Assembly: GCA_017996845.1 (NCBI GenBank)
Contig: JAGOGF010000042.1
Span: forward strand, 1-17,351
Direction of reading: 5' to 3'
Source of the DNA: Butyrivibrio sp.
Lineage (GTDB): Bacteria; Bacillota_A; Clostridia; Lachnospirales; Lachnospiraceae
Length of the DNA: 17,351 nt
Numbering within the stretch: position 1 is the first letter of the stretch; the number at the start of each line of letters is the position of its first letter. Position numbers and translations under genes: made by a program. Under the pieces are notes generated by a model. The model searched no databases, was not told where the DNA came from, and was given only the letters and a program-made list of their open reading frames with translations. Below are positions 1 through 8,935 of the stretch, piece by piece.

Positions 1-2
1 TG

Positions 3-230
3 GACGTACAGATCAGGTGCCCTAAAAAGGAAATGTTATTGATCAATTATGAAGAACCGAATGGACAGAAGCGTCATAATCGTCTTTGGAATGGCGGTAC
101 AGGCGTAGGGCGTATCCGTCTGTATCATAAGACCAGAATCGGCAGAGAACTGATAGACGACATCAGTGTCAGAAATGTCGGCTGTGAATATGGAGAATTT
201 GATTCACAGGAAAGTGACCCGATCGGCTAA
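3..230 (+). CDS. C-terminal fragment of an unplaced protein, cut by the window edge
   Basis: The frame is open from the first bases and ends with TAA at 228-230, leaving about 75 C-terminal residues. The ATG at 33 is probably internal, because the frame stays open upstream and no ribosome binding site precedes it. The visible part looks beta-rich, with the motifs NGGTGVGRIRLY and NVGCEYGEFD near the end. These recall from memory the C-terminus of the bacterial tocopherol-cyclase-like (lipocalin-like) family, but this is a weak impression and not a firm call. The next gene (GH3 beta-glucosidase) begins 43 bases later with no clear promoter between, so the two may be co-transcribed. Confidence 0.55.
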   Translation, partial: DVQIRCPKKEMLLINYEEPNGQKRHNRLWNGGTGVGRIRLYHKTRIGRELIDDISVRNVGCEYGEFDSQESDPIG

Positions 231-273
231 TTTAATTTGAAATTCAGACACAAACAGGGAGAGAAGGTAGCAG

Positions 274-2499
274 ATGAAAACAGAAGAATTAAAGGGATTG
301 CTCAGGAGTATGACGCGCAAGGAAAAGGTTGATCAGATGCTGCAGATTATGGGAGCGTTTTATCAGGAGGATGTGAATGCCGTTCTGACAGGTCCGGCAA
401 GCAGTCTTGGAATTACAAAAGAGGATATTGACCAGGCGGGTTCCATTCTCGGAACAGCGGGAGCTGAAGCACTGATCAAGATTCAGAAGGCATATATGGA
501 ACGCCAGCCGCATCATATTCCAATGTTGTTTATGCTAGATGTGATTCATGGTATGAAAACAGTATTTCCGATGCCGCTCGCACAGGGAGCAAGCTTTGAT
601 CCGGAACTGGCGGAAAAATGTGCTGCGGTAGCTGCAAAAGAAGCAGCAGTCAGTGGGATTCACGTAACGTTTTCGCCAATGGTGGATCTGGTGCGGGATG
701 CCAGATGGGGACGTGTCATGGAGTCACCGGGAGAAGATCCCTGTCTGAACGGACAGATGGCAGCAGCAATTGTGAAAGGATTTCAGGGAGATGATATGAA
801 AGCGCCCGGTAAAGTGTGTGCCTGTATCAAACACTTTGCTGCATACGGAGGCGCTACTGGAGGAAGAGATTACAATACGGTAGAACTGTCCGAGCATACC
901 CTGCGTGACTTTTATCTGAAGCCTTATCAGGCAGGAATTGATGCCGGTGCGGGTATGGTAATGACTTCCTTTAACACAATAGATGGAATTCCTGCCAGTG
1001 TAAATAAACATCTGATGCGGGATATTCTGCGGAAAGATCTTGGATTCAAGGGTGTTCTGATCTCTGACTTTGCAGCAATTCAGGAGACAATCATGCATGG
1101 CTGCAGCAAGAATCCTGCAGATGCTGCCGGAAAAGGGCTGGAGGCCGGTGTTGATATTGACATGATGACGAGCTGCTACAGCGCAAATCTTTGTGAAATG
1201 ATCGAAAGAAATGAAGTGGATGAAGCACTGGTGGATGAGGCGGTACTTCGAATTCTTACATTGAAGAATCAGCTTGGATTATTTGAAAACCCTTATAAGG
1301 ATGCCGATCCTGAAGCAGAAAAAAAGGTAATTCTGTGTCCGGAGCATCGCATGCTGGCAAGAGAAGCTGCGGCAAAATCCTTCGTCCTTCTTAAAAATGA
1401 CGGAGTTCTGCCATTGGATCAATCTCAGAAAATTGCATTTATCGGGCCATATACAGATAATCGCGAGATGATCAGCAGCTGGGCGATTATGGGAAATACG
1501 GATGACTGTGTTACAATCAGGGAAGCTGCGCAGGAAGTTCTTGCGGCAGATAAAGTATCGTTTCAGCAGGGAAGCCGCCTTCTGGGAAAGGGCGTAAAAC
1601 TGGTCGGATTTGATGCATGGTCGCAAAAGGATGCCGAAAAAGAGGACTGGACAGAGGAAGAAGAAAGAAATATACTTTCGGATGCCTGTACAGCAGCCAA
1701 AGAGGCAGATGTTGTTGTAATGGCGCTGGGAGAATCCTGGCTGCAAAGCGGAGAGGCAACGAGCCGGGGGATGCTCGATATTCCGGAGCCTCAGATGCAT
1801 TTGTTTCGGGAAGTGGCAAAGCATAACAGTAATATTGTTGTGGTACTGTTCAATGGCAGACCGCTTGACCTTAGAGAAATCAGTTCTGCTGCAAAGGCGG
1901 TTCTGGAAGTGTGGTTCCCGGGAACAGAGGGAGGACATGCGGTTCTGGATGTTCTGACCGGAGCGGTCAATCCTTCAGGCAAACTGTCCATGAGTTTTCC
2001 GTATTGTGTCGGACAGTGTCCGGTACATTATAACGAATATACAACAGGAAGACCGTATAAGGAGGGAGATAACAATCGTTTCCTCTCCAAATATCAGGAT
2101 ATTCCGAATAAGCCGTTGTATCCGTTTGGCTTTGGACTGAGCTATACGACGTTTTCCTATGAGCAGGTTGTCTGCGACAAAAAGGAAATCGGAGACAAGG
2201 AAAAGCTTACGGTAAGTGCTGTTGTAAAAAATACAGGAAAAAGAGAAGGTACAGAGGTGGTGCAGCTCTATCTTCAGGATGTGATTGCATCTGTGGTACG
2301 TCCTGTGAAAGAACTGAAACAGTTCAAAAAGGTAACGTTAAAGCCTTCAGAGGCGCAGAACGTTTCGTTTGAAATAAATGCATCCATGCTGGAATTTCTT
2401 CGCGCAGACGGGACAGAAGGTACAGAGACGGGAGAATTCCGCGTATGGATCGGCGGGAGCAGTGACAGCGAAAATGTTGATTCCTTCCGACTGAAATAA
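274..2499 (+). CDS. bglX: GH3 family beta-glucosidase (BglX type), cytoplasmic
   Basis: This 741-residue protein has the three-part layout of bacterial GH3 enzymes. A TIM-barrel domain covers roughly residues 1-330, with KHFAAYG and the nucleophile Asp265 in GVLISDF. An alpha/beta sandwich covers roughly 365-600, with the likely acid/base Glu494 in SGEATSR. A fibronectin-III-like domain lies at roughly 640-735 (VQLYLQD, RPVKELKQF). The family removes terminal non-reducing beta-D-glucosyl, sometimes xylosyl, residues from oligosaccharides. There is no signal peptide, so it should act on imported di- and oligosaccharides in the cytoplasm. The start is supported by an AGAAGG ribosome binding site ending six bases before ATG. 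Length is normal for BglX-type proteins without an export signal. The exact sugar specificity cannot be read from the sequence. Confidence 0.93.
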   Translation: MKTEELKGLLRSMTRKEKVDQMLQIMGAFYQEDVNAVLTGPASSLGITKEDIDQAGSILGTAGAEALIKIQKAYMERQPHHIPMLFMLDVIHGMKTVFPMPLAQGASFDPELAEKCAAVAAKEAAVSGIHVTFSPMVDLVRDARWGRVMESPGEDPCLNGQMAAAIVKGFQGDDMKAPGKVCACIKHFAAYGGATGGRDYNTVELSEHTLRDFYLKPYQAGIDAGAGMVMTSFNTIDGIPASVNKHLMRDILRKDLGFKGVLISDFAAIQETIMHGCSKNPADAAGKGLEAGVDIDMMTSCYSANLCEMIERNEVDEALVDEAVLRILTLKNQLGLFENPYKDADPEAEKKVILCPEHRMLAREAAAKSFVLLKNDGVLPLDQSQKIAFIGPYTDNREMISSWAIMGNTDDCVTIREAAQEVLAADKVSFQQGSRLLGKGVKLVGFDAWSQKDAEKEDWTEEEERNILSDACTAAKEADVVVMALGESWLQSGEATSRGMLDIPEPQMHLFREVAKHNSNIVVVLFNGRPLDLREISSAAKAVLEVWFPGTEGGHAVLDVLTGAVNPSGKLSMSFPYCVGQCPVHYNEYTTGRPYKEGDNNRFLSKYQDIPNKPLYPFGFGLSYTTFSYEQVVCDKKEIGDKEKLTVSAVVKNTGKREGTEVVQLYLQDVIASVVRPVKELKQFKKVTLKPSEAQNVSFEINASMLEFLRADGTEGTETGEFRVWIGGSSDSENVDSFRLK

Positions 2500-2545
2500 G
2501 GCCCTGTGTGGAAAACTTTTTCCATGTAAATGGTGAAACAATGCT

Positions 2546-2572
2546 TTGCTTCACAGTAAAAAAGTGTATAAT
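2546..2572 (+). promoter_or_regulatory. Promoter of metY
   Basis: A perfect -10 box TATAAT lies at 2567-2572, with a partial -35 TTGCTT at 2546-2551 (15-base spacer; a one-base shift to TTTGCT gives 16). The 5' leader would be about 40 bases, too short for a SAM riboswitch or T-box, so no leader-based methionine control is visible here. Confidence 0.6.
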
Positions 2573-2619
2573 CAAATGCAGGCGCAGAGCCATATTATTA
2601 TGCAGCAGGAGGAATCAGA

Positions 2620-3894
2620 ATGGAACGCGAAACGAAATGCATTCAGGCCGGTTATACACCCAAAAACGGTGAACCGAGAATGATACCAATTATTCAGAGT
2701 ACAACATTTAAATATGATACCAGTGAAGATATGGGGAAACTGTTCGATCTGGAGGCGGAGGGCTATTTTTATTCCAGACTGCAGAATCCGACGACGGATA
2801 TGGTAGCAGCCAAGATCGCAGCACTGGAAGGCGGAACCGCTGCCATGCTGACGTCATCAGGTCAGGCAGCCAATTTCTTTGCTGTGTTCAATATTGCAAC
2901 TGCAGGTGACCATGTTGTGGCTTTATCGGCAATTTATGGCGGTACCTTCAATTTATTCAATGTTACCATGCGCAAAATGGGAATTTCTTTTACATTTGTC
3001 GGACCGGACTGCACCGATGAAGAACTTGCTGCTGCATTTCAGCCCAATACGAAGGCTGTGTTCGGTGAGACAATTGCAAATCCTGCGCTGAGCGTATTTG
3101 ATATTGAGCGTTTTGCAAATGCGGCGCACGCACACGGTGTACCGCTTATTGTGGATAATACGTTTGCAACACCCATCAATTGCCGGCCGTTTGAATGGGG
3201 CGCTGATATTGTGACTCACTCAACGACCAAATATATGGATGGACATGATGCAACGGTTGGCGGCTGTATTGTAGATTCAGGAAATTTTGACTGGATGGCG
3301 CATCAGGATAAGTTTCCGGGGCTTACGACTCCGGATGATTCCTATCATGGCATTACCTATGCAGAGCGTTTTGGCAAGGGCGGCGCATTTATTATGAAAG
3401 CAACAGCCCAACTGATGCGTGATTTCGGCGCAGTACAGGCTCCGATGAATGCTTTCATGCTGAATCTTGGTCTGGAATCACTTGCTGTCCGTATGCAGAG
3501 ACATTGTGAAAATGCCATGCAGGTAGCATCATTTCTGGAAAAAGACGAGCGGATTGCATGGGTCAATTATCCCGGACTGCCTGGCAATCAATATTATGAA
3601 CTGGCCAGGAAATATATGCCGAACGGAACCTGCGGCGTCATTTCCTTTGGTGTAAAGGGCGGAAGGAAAACTGCAGAGGAGTTTATGAAGCATTTGAATC
3701 TTGCGATTATTGCAACGCATGTGGCGGATGCACATACCTGTATTTTGCATCCGGCATCTTCAACCCATCGCCAGTTGACAGATGAAGAACTTCTGGCAGG
3801 TGGAGTAAGTGCGGATCTGGTGAGACTCTCTGTCGGAATTGAAAATGTGAATGATATTATTGCAGACCTGAAGCAGGCACTGGATCAGGTTTAA
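2620..3894 (+). CDS. metY: O-acetylhomoserine sulfhydrylase (PLP-dependent, Cys/Met metabolism family)
   Basis: At 424 residues this is full length for the MetY/Met17 branch of the Cys/Met-metabolism PLP enzymes. The family replaces the acetyl group of O-acetyl-L-homoserine with sulfide, giving homocysteine and acetate, and can use methanethiol to give methionine directly. Lys204 in THSTTKYMDGH is the Schiff-base lysine. Asp179 in VDNTFATP should bind the PLP pyridine nitrogen. SSGQAAN (about residues 87-93) contributes to phosphate binding and YSRLQNPT (about 52-59) is the usual N-terminal signature. The start is fixed by AGGAGG at 2607-2612, seven bases before ATG. The insertion around residues 220-250 is usual for MetY and argues against MetB or MetC. 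It is monocistronic, with its own promoter and terminator. Confidence 0.94.
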   Translation: MERETKCIQAGYTPKNGEPRMIPIIQSTTFKYDTSEDMGKLFDLEAEGYFYSRLQNPTTDMVAAKIAALEGGTAAMLTSSGQAANFFAVFNIATAGDHVVALSAIYGGTFNLFNVTMRKMGISFTFVGPDCTDEELAAAFQPNTKAVFGETIANPALSVFDIERFANAAHAHGVPLIVDNTFATPINCRPFEWGADIVTHSTTKYMDGHDATVGGCIVDSGNFDWMAHQDKFPGLTTPDDSYHGITYAERFGKGGAFIMKATAQLMRDFGAVQAPMNAFMLNLGLESLAVRMQRHCENAMQVASFLEKDERIAWVNYPGLPGNQYYELARKYMPNGTCGVISFGVKGGRKTAEEFMKHLNLAIIATHVADAHTCILHPASSTHRQLTDEELLAGGVSADLVRLSVGIENVNDIIADLKQALDQV

Positions 3895-3925
3895 TGAATC
3901 GCTTTCCGATAGCAGGAAATTTATG

Positions 3926-4013
3926 AAAAAAGACCATTGGAGTATTTTGAAAGGTACCTTCTTACCGGATTAACCGCTAAGAAGGTACCTTTCATTTTCC
4001 AGGAGTCTTTTTT
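3926..4013. terminator. Long bidirectional terminator between convergent metY and purC
   Basis: The core is a perfect 16-bp stem, 3949-3964 pairing with 3978-3993, around a 13-base loop. An imperfect middle stem follows, and the base pairs AAAAAAGAC (3926-3934) perfectly with GTCTTTTTT (4005-4013). Each strand therefore ends its hairpin with a run of six T, which suits termination of metY on the plus strand and purC on the minus strand. The core arms each contain the self-palindrome AAGGTACCTT. It is longer than a normal terminator, so a small palindromic mobile repeat is a minor alternative. Confidence 0.8.
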
Positions 4014-4075
4014 ATGAGAAAGAAATCATATTTTCCGCTGTTCTGACTGGATTTGAACGCAGTCACAAATCGGTT

Positions 4076-4948
4076 TTATTTCAGTTCACTGCCTGTCAGG
4101 AGTTTGTATGCTTCAAGATATTTGGCAATGGTTTTATCAATGATTTCCTGTGGAAGATCATAATCACTGTCAGGGTTTGCAGTGAGCCAGTTGCGTACGA
4201 ACTGCTTGTCAAAGGAAGGCTGATCATGACCGTGTTCATAACCTGCAAGAGGCCAGAAACGACTGCTGTCAGGGGTAAGCATTTCATCACCGATCACAAC
4301 TTTGCCGGTTTCATCCAGACCAAATTCAAATTTGGTATCAGCGATGATGATGCCGCGTGTCAGGGCATAATCAGCACATTTTTTGTAAAGCGCAATGGTA
4401 TTGTCACGAATCTGAACGGCATATTCTTCACCATGACCGGGGAACTGTTTTTCCAGAACAGAGATGCTCTTTTCGAAATTGATGTTTTCATCATGGTCAC
4501 CGATTTCTGCTTTTGTACTGGGGGTGTAAATGGGTTCCGGCAGTTTGTCACATTCCTTAAGACCTGCAGGGAGTTTGATGCCGCATACGGTACCGTTCTC
4601 CTGATAGCTCTTCCAGCCGCTGCCTGTGATATATCCGCGTACGATGCACTCAATCGGGAGCATGGTCAGTTTGCGGCACAGCATACTGTTGCCATCAAAC
4701 CGGGGCTGACGGAAATATTCAGGCATATCTTTTACGTCAACACTGAGCATGTGATTCGGAACAATGTCTTTGGTGTAATCGAACCAGAATCTGGACATCT
4801 GGGTCAGAACAGTACCTTTTTTTACAACTTTGTTCTTAAGGATGACATCGAATGCAGAGATACGGTCAGTTGCGACCATGATAAGACTGTCACCGTTATC
4901 ATAGATTTCACGTACTTTGCCTTCTTTGACAGGTTTGAATTCTTTCAT
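4076..4948 (-). CDS. purC: Phosphoribosylaminoimidazole-succinocarboxamide (SAICAR) synthase
   Basis: It catalyses the ATP-dependent joining of CAIR and L-aspartate to give SAICAR in de novo purine synthesis, in the cytosol. Both family signatures are present: LPIECIVRGYITGS at about residues 97-110 and ADTKFEFG at about 203-210. ATP-site features include VREIYD near the N-terminus and DEMLTPDSSRFWP at 221-233. An in-frame ATG exists further upstream (5057-5059), but it would add a Lys/Gln-rich tail unlike the family. The start at 4948 has a GGGGAA ribosome binding site about eight bases ahead and gives a 290-residue protein beginning MKEFKPVKEGKVREIY, which is normal. No other pur genes are adjacent, so it is an isolated copy with its own promoter. 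Confidence 0.95.
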   Translation of the reverse strand: MKEFKPVKEGKVREIYDNGDSLIMVATDRISAFDVILKNKVVKKGTVLTQMSRFWFDYTKDIVPNHMLSVDVKDMPEYFRQPRFDGNSMLCRKLTMLPIECIVRGYITGSGWKSYQENGTVCGIKLPAGLKECDKLPEPIYTPSTKAEIGDHDENINFEKSISVLEKQFPGHGEEYAVQIRDNTIALYKKCADYALTRGIIIADTKFEFGLDETGKVVIGDEMLTPDSSRFWPLAGYEHGHDQPSFDKQFVRNWLTANPDSDYDLPQEIIDKTIAKYLEAYKLLTGSELK

Positions 4949-5009
4949 ACTTGTTCCCCTTTTCTGGACTATGCGCTTTTTCGTTTGCTGTAAATAAATA
5001 CCTGTTCCA

Positions 5010-5037
5010 AGTATATTACATTTTTTCTGTGAAACAA
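5010..5037 (-). promoter_or_regulatory. Promoter of purC
   Basis: Read on the minus strand, TTGTTT (5032-5037) and TATACT (5010-5015) are separated by 16 bases. The leader would be about 55 bases. I see no purine riboswitch or clear PurR box. Confidence 0.5.
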
Positions 5038-5089
5038 GAACTTTTATGACAAAAAACATGCTAAAATAAAGCTATCTTTTGGACATTAA

Positions 5090-5161
5090 ATGCATAAAAT
5101 GCATAAAACAGTATTGACCTGGAGTTCACTATAAGTAGTATGCTGAAGGAAGATGCATAAA
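5090..5161 (+). repeat. Three copies of ATGCATAAA around the DUF362 promoter
   Basis: The nonamer ATGCATAAA occurs in tandem at 5090-5098 and 5099-5107, just upstream of the -35 box, and again at 5153-5161 in the leader. Each contains the palindrome ATGCAT. They may be binding sites for a regulator or simply A+T-rich chance repeats. Confidence 0.4.
5114..5144 (+). promoter_or_regulatory. MerR-type promoter (19-bp spacer) of the DUF362 gene
   Basis: TTGACC (5114-5119) and TATGCT (5139-5144) are 19 bases apart, the elongated spacing used by MerR-family activators, which twist the DNA to align the two boxes. The spacer carries an imperfect dyad, ACCTGGAGT then ACTATAAGT, six of nine positions symmetric. 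The left half matches the GACTTGGAGT-like half-site common in this family. No MerR-family gene is visible in the window, so the regulator must be encoded elsewhere. A conventional 16-bp reading with TAGTAT as -10 is the alternative. Confidence 0.55.
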
Positions 5162-5199
5162 GTCTGAGAAAACACTTTATGAAGAAGGGGAATGCAAAA

Positions 5200-6324
5200 A
5201 TGGAAAAATCAAAAGTATATTTTACGGATTTCAGAACACAACTGGAAGTCAGTCTGACACAGAAACTGCAGAAGCTGATCAAGGTGGCCGGAATCGGCAA
5301 TATTGACATGGATGGCAAGTTTGTGGCGATCAAGATGCATTTTGGCGAACTGGGTAATCTGGCCTATCTTCGTCCCAATTATGCCAAAGCAGTTGCAGAT
5401 GTGATAAAGGAAAAAGGCGGGATGCCCTTTCTGACAGATTGCAATACCCTTTATCCGGGAAGCCGTAAGCATGCGCTGGAACATCTTGACTGCGCAAATC
5501 TGAACGGCTTCAATACCATAACGACTGGATGCCAGATTCTGATAGGGGATGGTCTGCGGGGAACCGATGATGTAGCGGTTCCGGTACCGAACGGAGAATA
5601 TTGTCAGGAAGCATACATCGGACGTGCGGTTATGGATGCGGATGTGTTTGTTTCACTGACACATTTCAAGGGACATGAAGCAACCGGTTTTGGCGGAGCG
5701 CTTAAAAATATCGGCATGGGATGCGGAAGCCGTGCAGGCAAGATGCAGCAGCATAGCGCCGGTAAACCCCATGTAGAGCAGGATCTTTGCAGAAACTGCC
5801 ATCACTGCGCAAAAGAATGCGGTTCAGATGCCATTACCTATGAAAATGGAAAGGCATATATCAATCAGGATCTTTGCAAGGGATGCGGGAGATGTATCGG
5901 GGCCTGCGGCTATGATGCCATTGTGAATGATAATGGAGAGGCAAATGAAGTCCTTGGCTGTAAAATAGCAGAATATACGGCTGCCGTGTGTCAGGGAAGA
6001 CCCTGTTTCCATATCAGCCTGGTATGCGATATTTCACCGAACTGTGACTGCCATGGAGAGAATGATGCACCGATTCTTCCGGATCTGGGTATGTTTGCAT
6101 CATTTGATCCGGTTGCACTGGATCAGGCGTGTGTGGATGCCTGTCAGAAGCAGGCTCCAATTCCGAACAGTCAGTTATCGGATAATCTTGCAAAACCCGA
6201 ATGGCATCATCATCATGACCATTTTATGGACAGCAATCCGAATGTACGCTGGAAGGAAACACTTGAACATGCTGAAAAAATCGGAATCGGCACGAGAGAA
6301 TATGAGCTTGTGACAATACGCTGA
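5200..6324 (+). CDS. DUF362 domain protein with two [4Fe-4S] ferredoxin motifs
   Basis: From the ATG at 5200 the protein has 374 residues. That start has GAAGGGG nine bases ahead; the ATG 21 bases upstream (5179) lacks a ribosome binding site. A DUF362 domain occupies the N-terminal half (HFGELGN, LTDCNTLYPGS, THFKGHEATGFGGALKN). It is followed by two classical CxxCxxCxxxC clusters, Cys197/200/203/207 and Cys226/229/232/236, enough for two [4Fe-4S] centres. A further Cys-rich stretch (CDISPNCDC, about 276-284) and a His cluster (HHHHDH, 336-341) follow. It is soluble, with no signal peptide or membrane segment. The family is common in anaerobes and its reaction is not established; electron transfer is inferred from the clusters only. 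The MerR-like promoter suggests induction by a small-molecule, metal or redox signal. Confidence 0.88.
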   Translation: MEKSKVYFTDFRTQLEVSLTQKLQKLIKVAGIGNIDMDGKFVAIKMHFGELGNLAYLRPNYAKAVADVIKEKGGMPFLTDCNTLYPGSRKHALEHLDCANLNGFNTITTGCQILIGDGLRGTDDVAVPVPNGEYCQEAYIGRAVMDADVFVSLTHFKGHEATGFGGALKNIGMGCGSRAGKMQQHSAGKPHVEQDLCRNCHHCAKECGSDAITYENGKAYINQDLCKGCGRCIGACGYDAIVNDNGEANEVLGCKIAEYTAAVCQGRPCFHISLVCDISPNCDCHGENDAPILPDLGMFASFDPVALDQACVDACQKQAPIPNSQLSDNLAKPEWHHHHDHFMDSNPNVRWKETLEHAEKIGIGTREYELVTIR

Positions 6325-6406
6325 TCATTGCGGATGAAAGCCATTAAACGCTGAGACAGAGAAAAAGAAATCAGAAAATGCAGAGATTACAATAGCATAA
6401 AAGAAT

Positions 6407-6449
6407 AAAAATGGATTCCGAAAGAATGCTATTTCGGAATCCATTTTTT
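6407..6449. terminator. Bidirectional terminator between DUF362 gene and xfp
   Basis: A perfect 17-bp inverted repeat (6407-6423 with 6432-6448) surrounds an 8-base loop. The stem begins with an A run and ends with six T, so each strand has a T tail. It serves the two convergent genes. Confidence 0.88.
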
Positions 6450-6478
6450 AGTATCAGTATGATGTCAGTTCTGAAAAA

Positions 6479-8875
6479 TCAGTTTTTGTGACCTTCCCAT
6501 TTCCAGTCTGCAATTTCAGGCATATCCAGACCAAATTCATGGATATACTGTTTATGCTCAACAAGCTTATCGCTCATCTTCTGGTAGAGATATGCACCGC
6601 GATTGCCCAGCTGCGGCAGACGCAGCAGGACATCCTGCACCAGATGGAAACGATCCACATCATTCTGGACACGCATATCGAACGGGGTTGTAATCGTTCC
6701 TTCTTCCTTATAACCGCGTACGTGGAGATCCCGGTTGTGACGGCGATAGGTCAGCTCATGAATCAGGGTCGGGTAGCCATGGAAATTAAAGATAATCGGC
6801 TTGTTCTTGGTAAAGAGCATATCATACTCCGCATCGGATAAGCCATGCGGATGCTCTGACTGTGGCTGCAATTTAAACAGATCGACAACGTTGATGACAC
6901 GGATTCGAACTTCAGGGAGTTCCCTGTTCAGAATCGAAACAGCTGCAAGTGTTTCCAGTGTCGGTGTTTCACCTGCACATGCCATAACAACATCCGGTTC
7001 TACGCCATGGTCGTTGGAAGCCCATTCCCAGATACCAATACCCTGCGTGCAGTGCTTTACAGCCTGTTCCATGGTCAGCCACTGTGGACGGGGATGTTTA
7101 CTTGCCACAATGACATTAACGTAATTACGGCTGCGGATACAGTGGTCGAAGGTAGAAAGCAGGCAATTGGCATCCGGAGGCAGATACAGACGTACCACAT
7201 CCGCTTTTTTATTTGCGATATGATCCATAAAACCAGGATCCTGATGGGTAAAGCCGTTGTGATCCTGCTGCCATACATTGGAAGACAGAATCAGGTTAAG
7301 AGAAGCGATCTCTTCACGCCATGGGAGCTGATTGCAGACCTTAAGCCACTTGGCATGTTGTGCGACCATGGAATCAATGATTCTGATAAAAGCTTCATAA
7401 CTGGCAAAGAAACCATGACGACCGGTCAGCAGATATCCTTCCAGCCAACCTTCGCATAAATGTTCTGACAGCATGGAGTCCATGACACGGCCATCCGGGG
7501 AGAGAAACTCATCGGAATCAAGTGCATCTGCATTCCATACACGATTTGTTGTTTCAAAAATAGAATTCAGTCTGTTGGAAAGTGTTTCATCCGGACCAAA
7601 TACACGGAAGTTTCTGCTGTCCTGATTCAGACTCAGGATGTCACGTACAAATTTACCAAGCTCGGTCATATCCTGACCATCAGAGGAACCGGGTGTTGTA
7701 ACATCGAATGCATAACTGCGGAAATCAGGAAGACGCAGATCACGCAGCAGCAGTCCGCCATTTGCATGCGGATTGGATCCGATCCGGTGGTTTCCTGTCG
7801 GTGCAAGTGCCTTCAGTTCCGGAATCAGTCTACCCTTTTCATCAAAGAGTTCTTCCGGTTTATAACTCTTGAGCCAGTCTGTCAGAATCTGCACATGTTC
7901 TTCCGGCTTATCCATCATGATCGGAACCTGATGTGCACGGAAGCTGCCTTCAATCGGAAGACCATCCACAACCTTTGGACCGGTCCAGCCCTTCGGCGTA
8001 CGCAGAACAATCATGGGCCACATCGGACGTGTTGCATCCCCTGTTTCACGTGCATGCTTCTGGATTGCCTTGATCTCTTCGATTACAGTATCCATCGTTT
8101 CAGCCATGGTACGATGCATGGTCATCGGATCATCGCCTTCTACAAAATAAGGCTTCCAGCCGCAGCCTTCCAGGAACTTCTGCAGTTCTTCATGAGAAAT
8201 ACGGGAAAAAACAGTCGGGTTTGCAATTTTGTATCCATTCAGATGGAAAACAGGAAGTACTGCGCCGTCTGTAATCGGATTCAGAAATTTATTGGACTGC
8301 CAGGAAGTGGCAAGAGGGCCTGTTTCTGCTTCTCCGTCACCTACCGTAACAGTTGCAATCAGATCCGGGTTGTCAAATACGGCACCAAAAGCATGAGCAA
8401 TCCCATATCCGAGTTCGCCGCCTTCATTAATGGAGCCTGGTGTTTCAGGTGCGCAGTGACTGGGAACACCGCCCGGGAAAGAAAACTGTTTGAACATCTT
8501 CTGCATACCGTCTTCGTCTTCACTGATGTTCGGATATACTTCACTGTAACTTCCTTCCAGATAAGTGTTGGCAATATAGAAATTACCGCCGTGTCCGGGA
8601 CCGGACAGTAGGATCATGTCAAGGTCATAACGCTTGATGACACGATTCAGATGCAAATAAACAAAGTTCTGACCAGGTACCGTTCCCCAGTGTCCAACAA
8701 TCTTTTTCTTGACCATTTCAAAGGTCAGCGGTTTTTTCAGCAGTGGATTTTCAAGCAGGTAAAGCTGTCCGGCGGACAGATAGTTGGCTGCACGCCAGTA
8801 GGCGTTCATTTTCTGCAGCAGCTCATCTGTGATGGGGCCTTTTTCTTCACAAACCATTTTTTTAGTTTCATCCAT
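6479..8875 (-). CDS. xfp: Xylulose-5-phosphate/fructose-6-phosphate phosphoketolase
   Basis: This 798-residue protein is full length for the thiamine-diphosphate phosphoketolases. The family cleaves xylulose-5-P (or fructose-6-P) with phosphate to acetyl-phosphate and glyceraldehyde-3-P (or erythrose-4-P). Family motifs include [10 protein letters not shown] (62-71), SGPGHGG (91-97), the ThDP/Mg motif GDGEAETGP starting at 179, and THQDPGF in the middle domain. Start: ATG at 8873-8875, with AAAGGAG about 13 bases upstream, a rather long spacing. The N-terminus (about 25 residues before the conserved WRAANYLS) is normal. No acetate kinase or pentose genes are adjacent. Expression probably responds to redox state through the Rex-like operator at the transcription start. 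Confidence 0.96.
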   Translation of the reverse strand: MDETKKMVCEEKGPITDELLQKMNAYWRAANYLSAGQLYLLENPLLKKPLTFEMVKKKIVGHWGTVPGQNFVYLHLNRVIKRYDLDMILLSGPGHGGNFYIANTYLEGSYSEVYPNISEDEDGMQKMFKQFSFPGGVPSHCAPETPGSINEGGELGYGIAHAFGAVFDNPDLIATVTVGDGEAETGPLATSWQSNKFLNPITDGAVLPVFHLNGYKIANPTVFSRISHEELQKFLEGCGWKPYFVEGDDPMTMHRTMAETMDTVIEEIKAIQKHARETGDATRPMWPMIVLRTPKGWTGPKVVDGLPIEGSFRAHQVPIMMDKPEEHVQILTDWLKSYKPEELFDEKGRLIPELKALAPTGNHRIGSNPHANGGLLLRDLRLPDFRSYAFDVTTPGSSDGQDMTELGKFVRDILSLNQDSRNFRVFGPDETLSNRLNSIFETTNRVWNADALDSDEFLSPDGRVMDSMLSEHLCEGWLEGYLLTGRHGFFASYEAFIRIIDSMVAQHAKWLKVCNQLPWREEIASLNLILSSNVWQQDHNGFTHQDPGFMDHIANKKADVVRLYLPPDANCLLSTFDHCIRSRNYVNVIVASKHPRPQWLTMEQAVKHCTQGIGIWEWASNDHGVEPDVVMACAGETPTLETLAAVSILNRELPEVRIRVINVVDLFKLQPQSEHPHGLSDAEYDMLFTKNKPIIFNFHGYPTLIHELTYRRHNRDLHVRGYKEEGTITTPFDMRVQNDVDRFHLVQDVLLRLPQLGNRGAYLYQKMSDKLVEHKQYIHEFGLDMPEIADWKWEGHKN

Positions 8876-8909
8876 AATAGTTTAGATGCTCCTTTCAAAA
8901 TAAAGCAGA

Positions 8910-8927
8910 TGGTTAAACATTTAACAT
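8910..8927. promoter_or_regulatory. Putative Rex operator in the xfp promoter
   Basis: GTTAA-N4-TTAAC (8912-8925) is the exact core of the Rex consensus TTGTTAA-N4-TTAACAA; 12 of the 14 specified positions match. It lies just downstream of the xfp -10 box, about where transcription starts, so a bound repressor would block the promoter. Rex releases DNA when NADH/NAD+ is high, so xfp would be induced under reducing conditions. No rex gene is in the window. Confidence 0.6.
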
Positions 8928-8935
8928 TCTCCCTT

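Noticed and set aside
2509..2524. TGGAAAA/TTTTCCA inverted repeat after the GH3 gene
   Set aside because: Two-base loop and A+T-rich stem with no T tail; not a convincing terminator.
2500..2619. SAM riboswitch or T-box before metY
   Set aside because: The predicted leader is about 40 bases, and no multi-stem structure or terminator precedes the gene.
4046..4067. TGACTG/CAGTCA hairpin just after purC
   Set aside because: Only six base pairs, ten-base loop and no T tail; the larger palindrome beyond it explains termination.
4226..4993. 255-codon open frame on the plus strand opposite purC
   Set aside because: No ribosome binding site or family features; purC on the other strand has both family signatures.
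5179..5199. Upstream ATG as start of the DUF362 gene
   Set aside because: No ribosome binding site before it, whereas the ATG at 5200 has GAAGGGG at good spacing.
7766..8611. 281-codon open frame on the plus strand opposite xfp
   Set aside because: Antisense shadow of a highly conserved enzyme; composition not protein-like.
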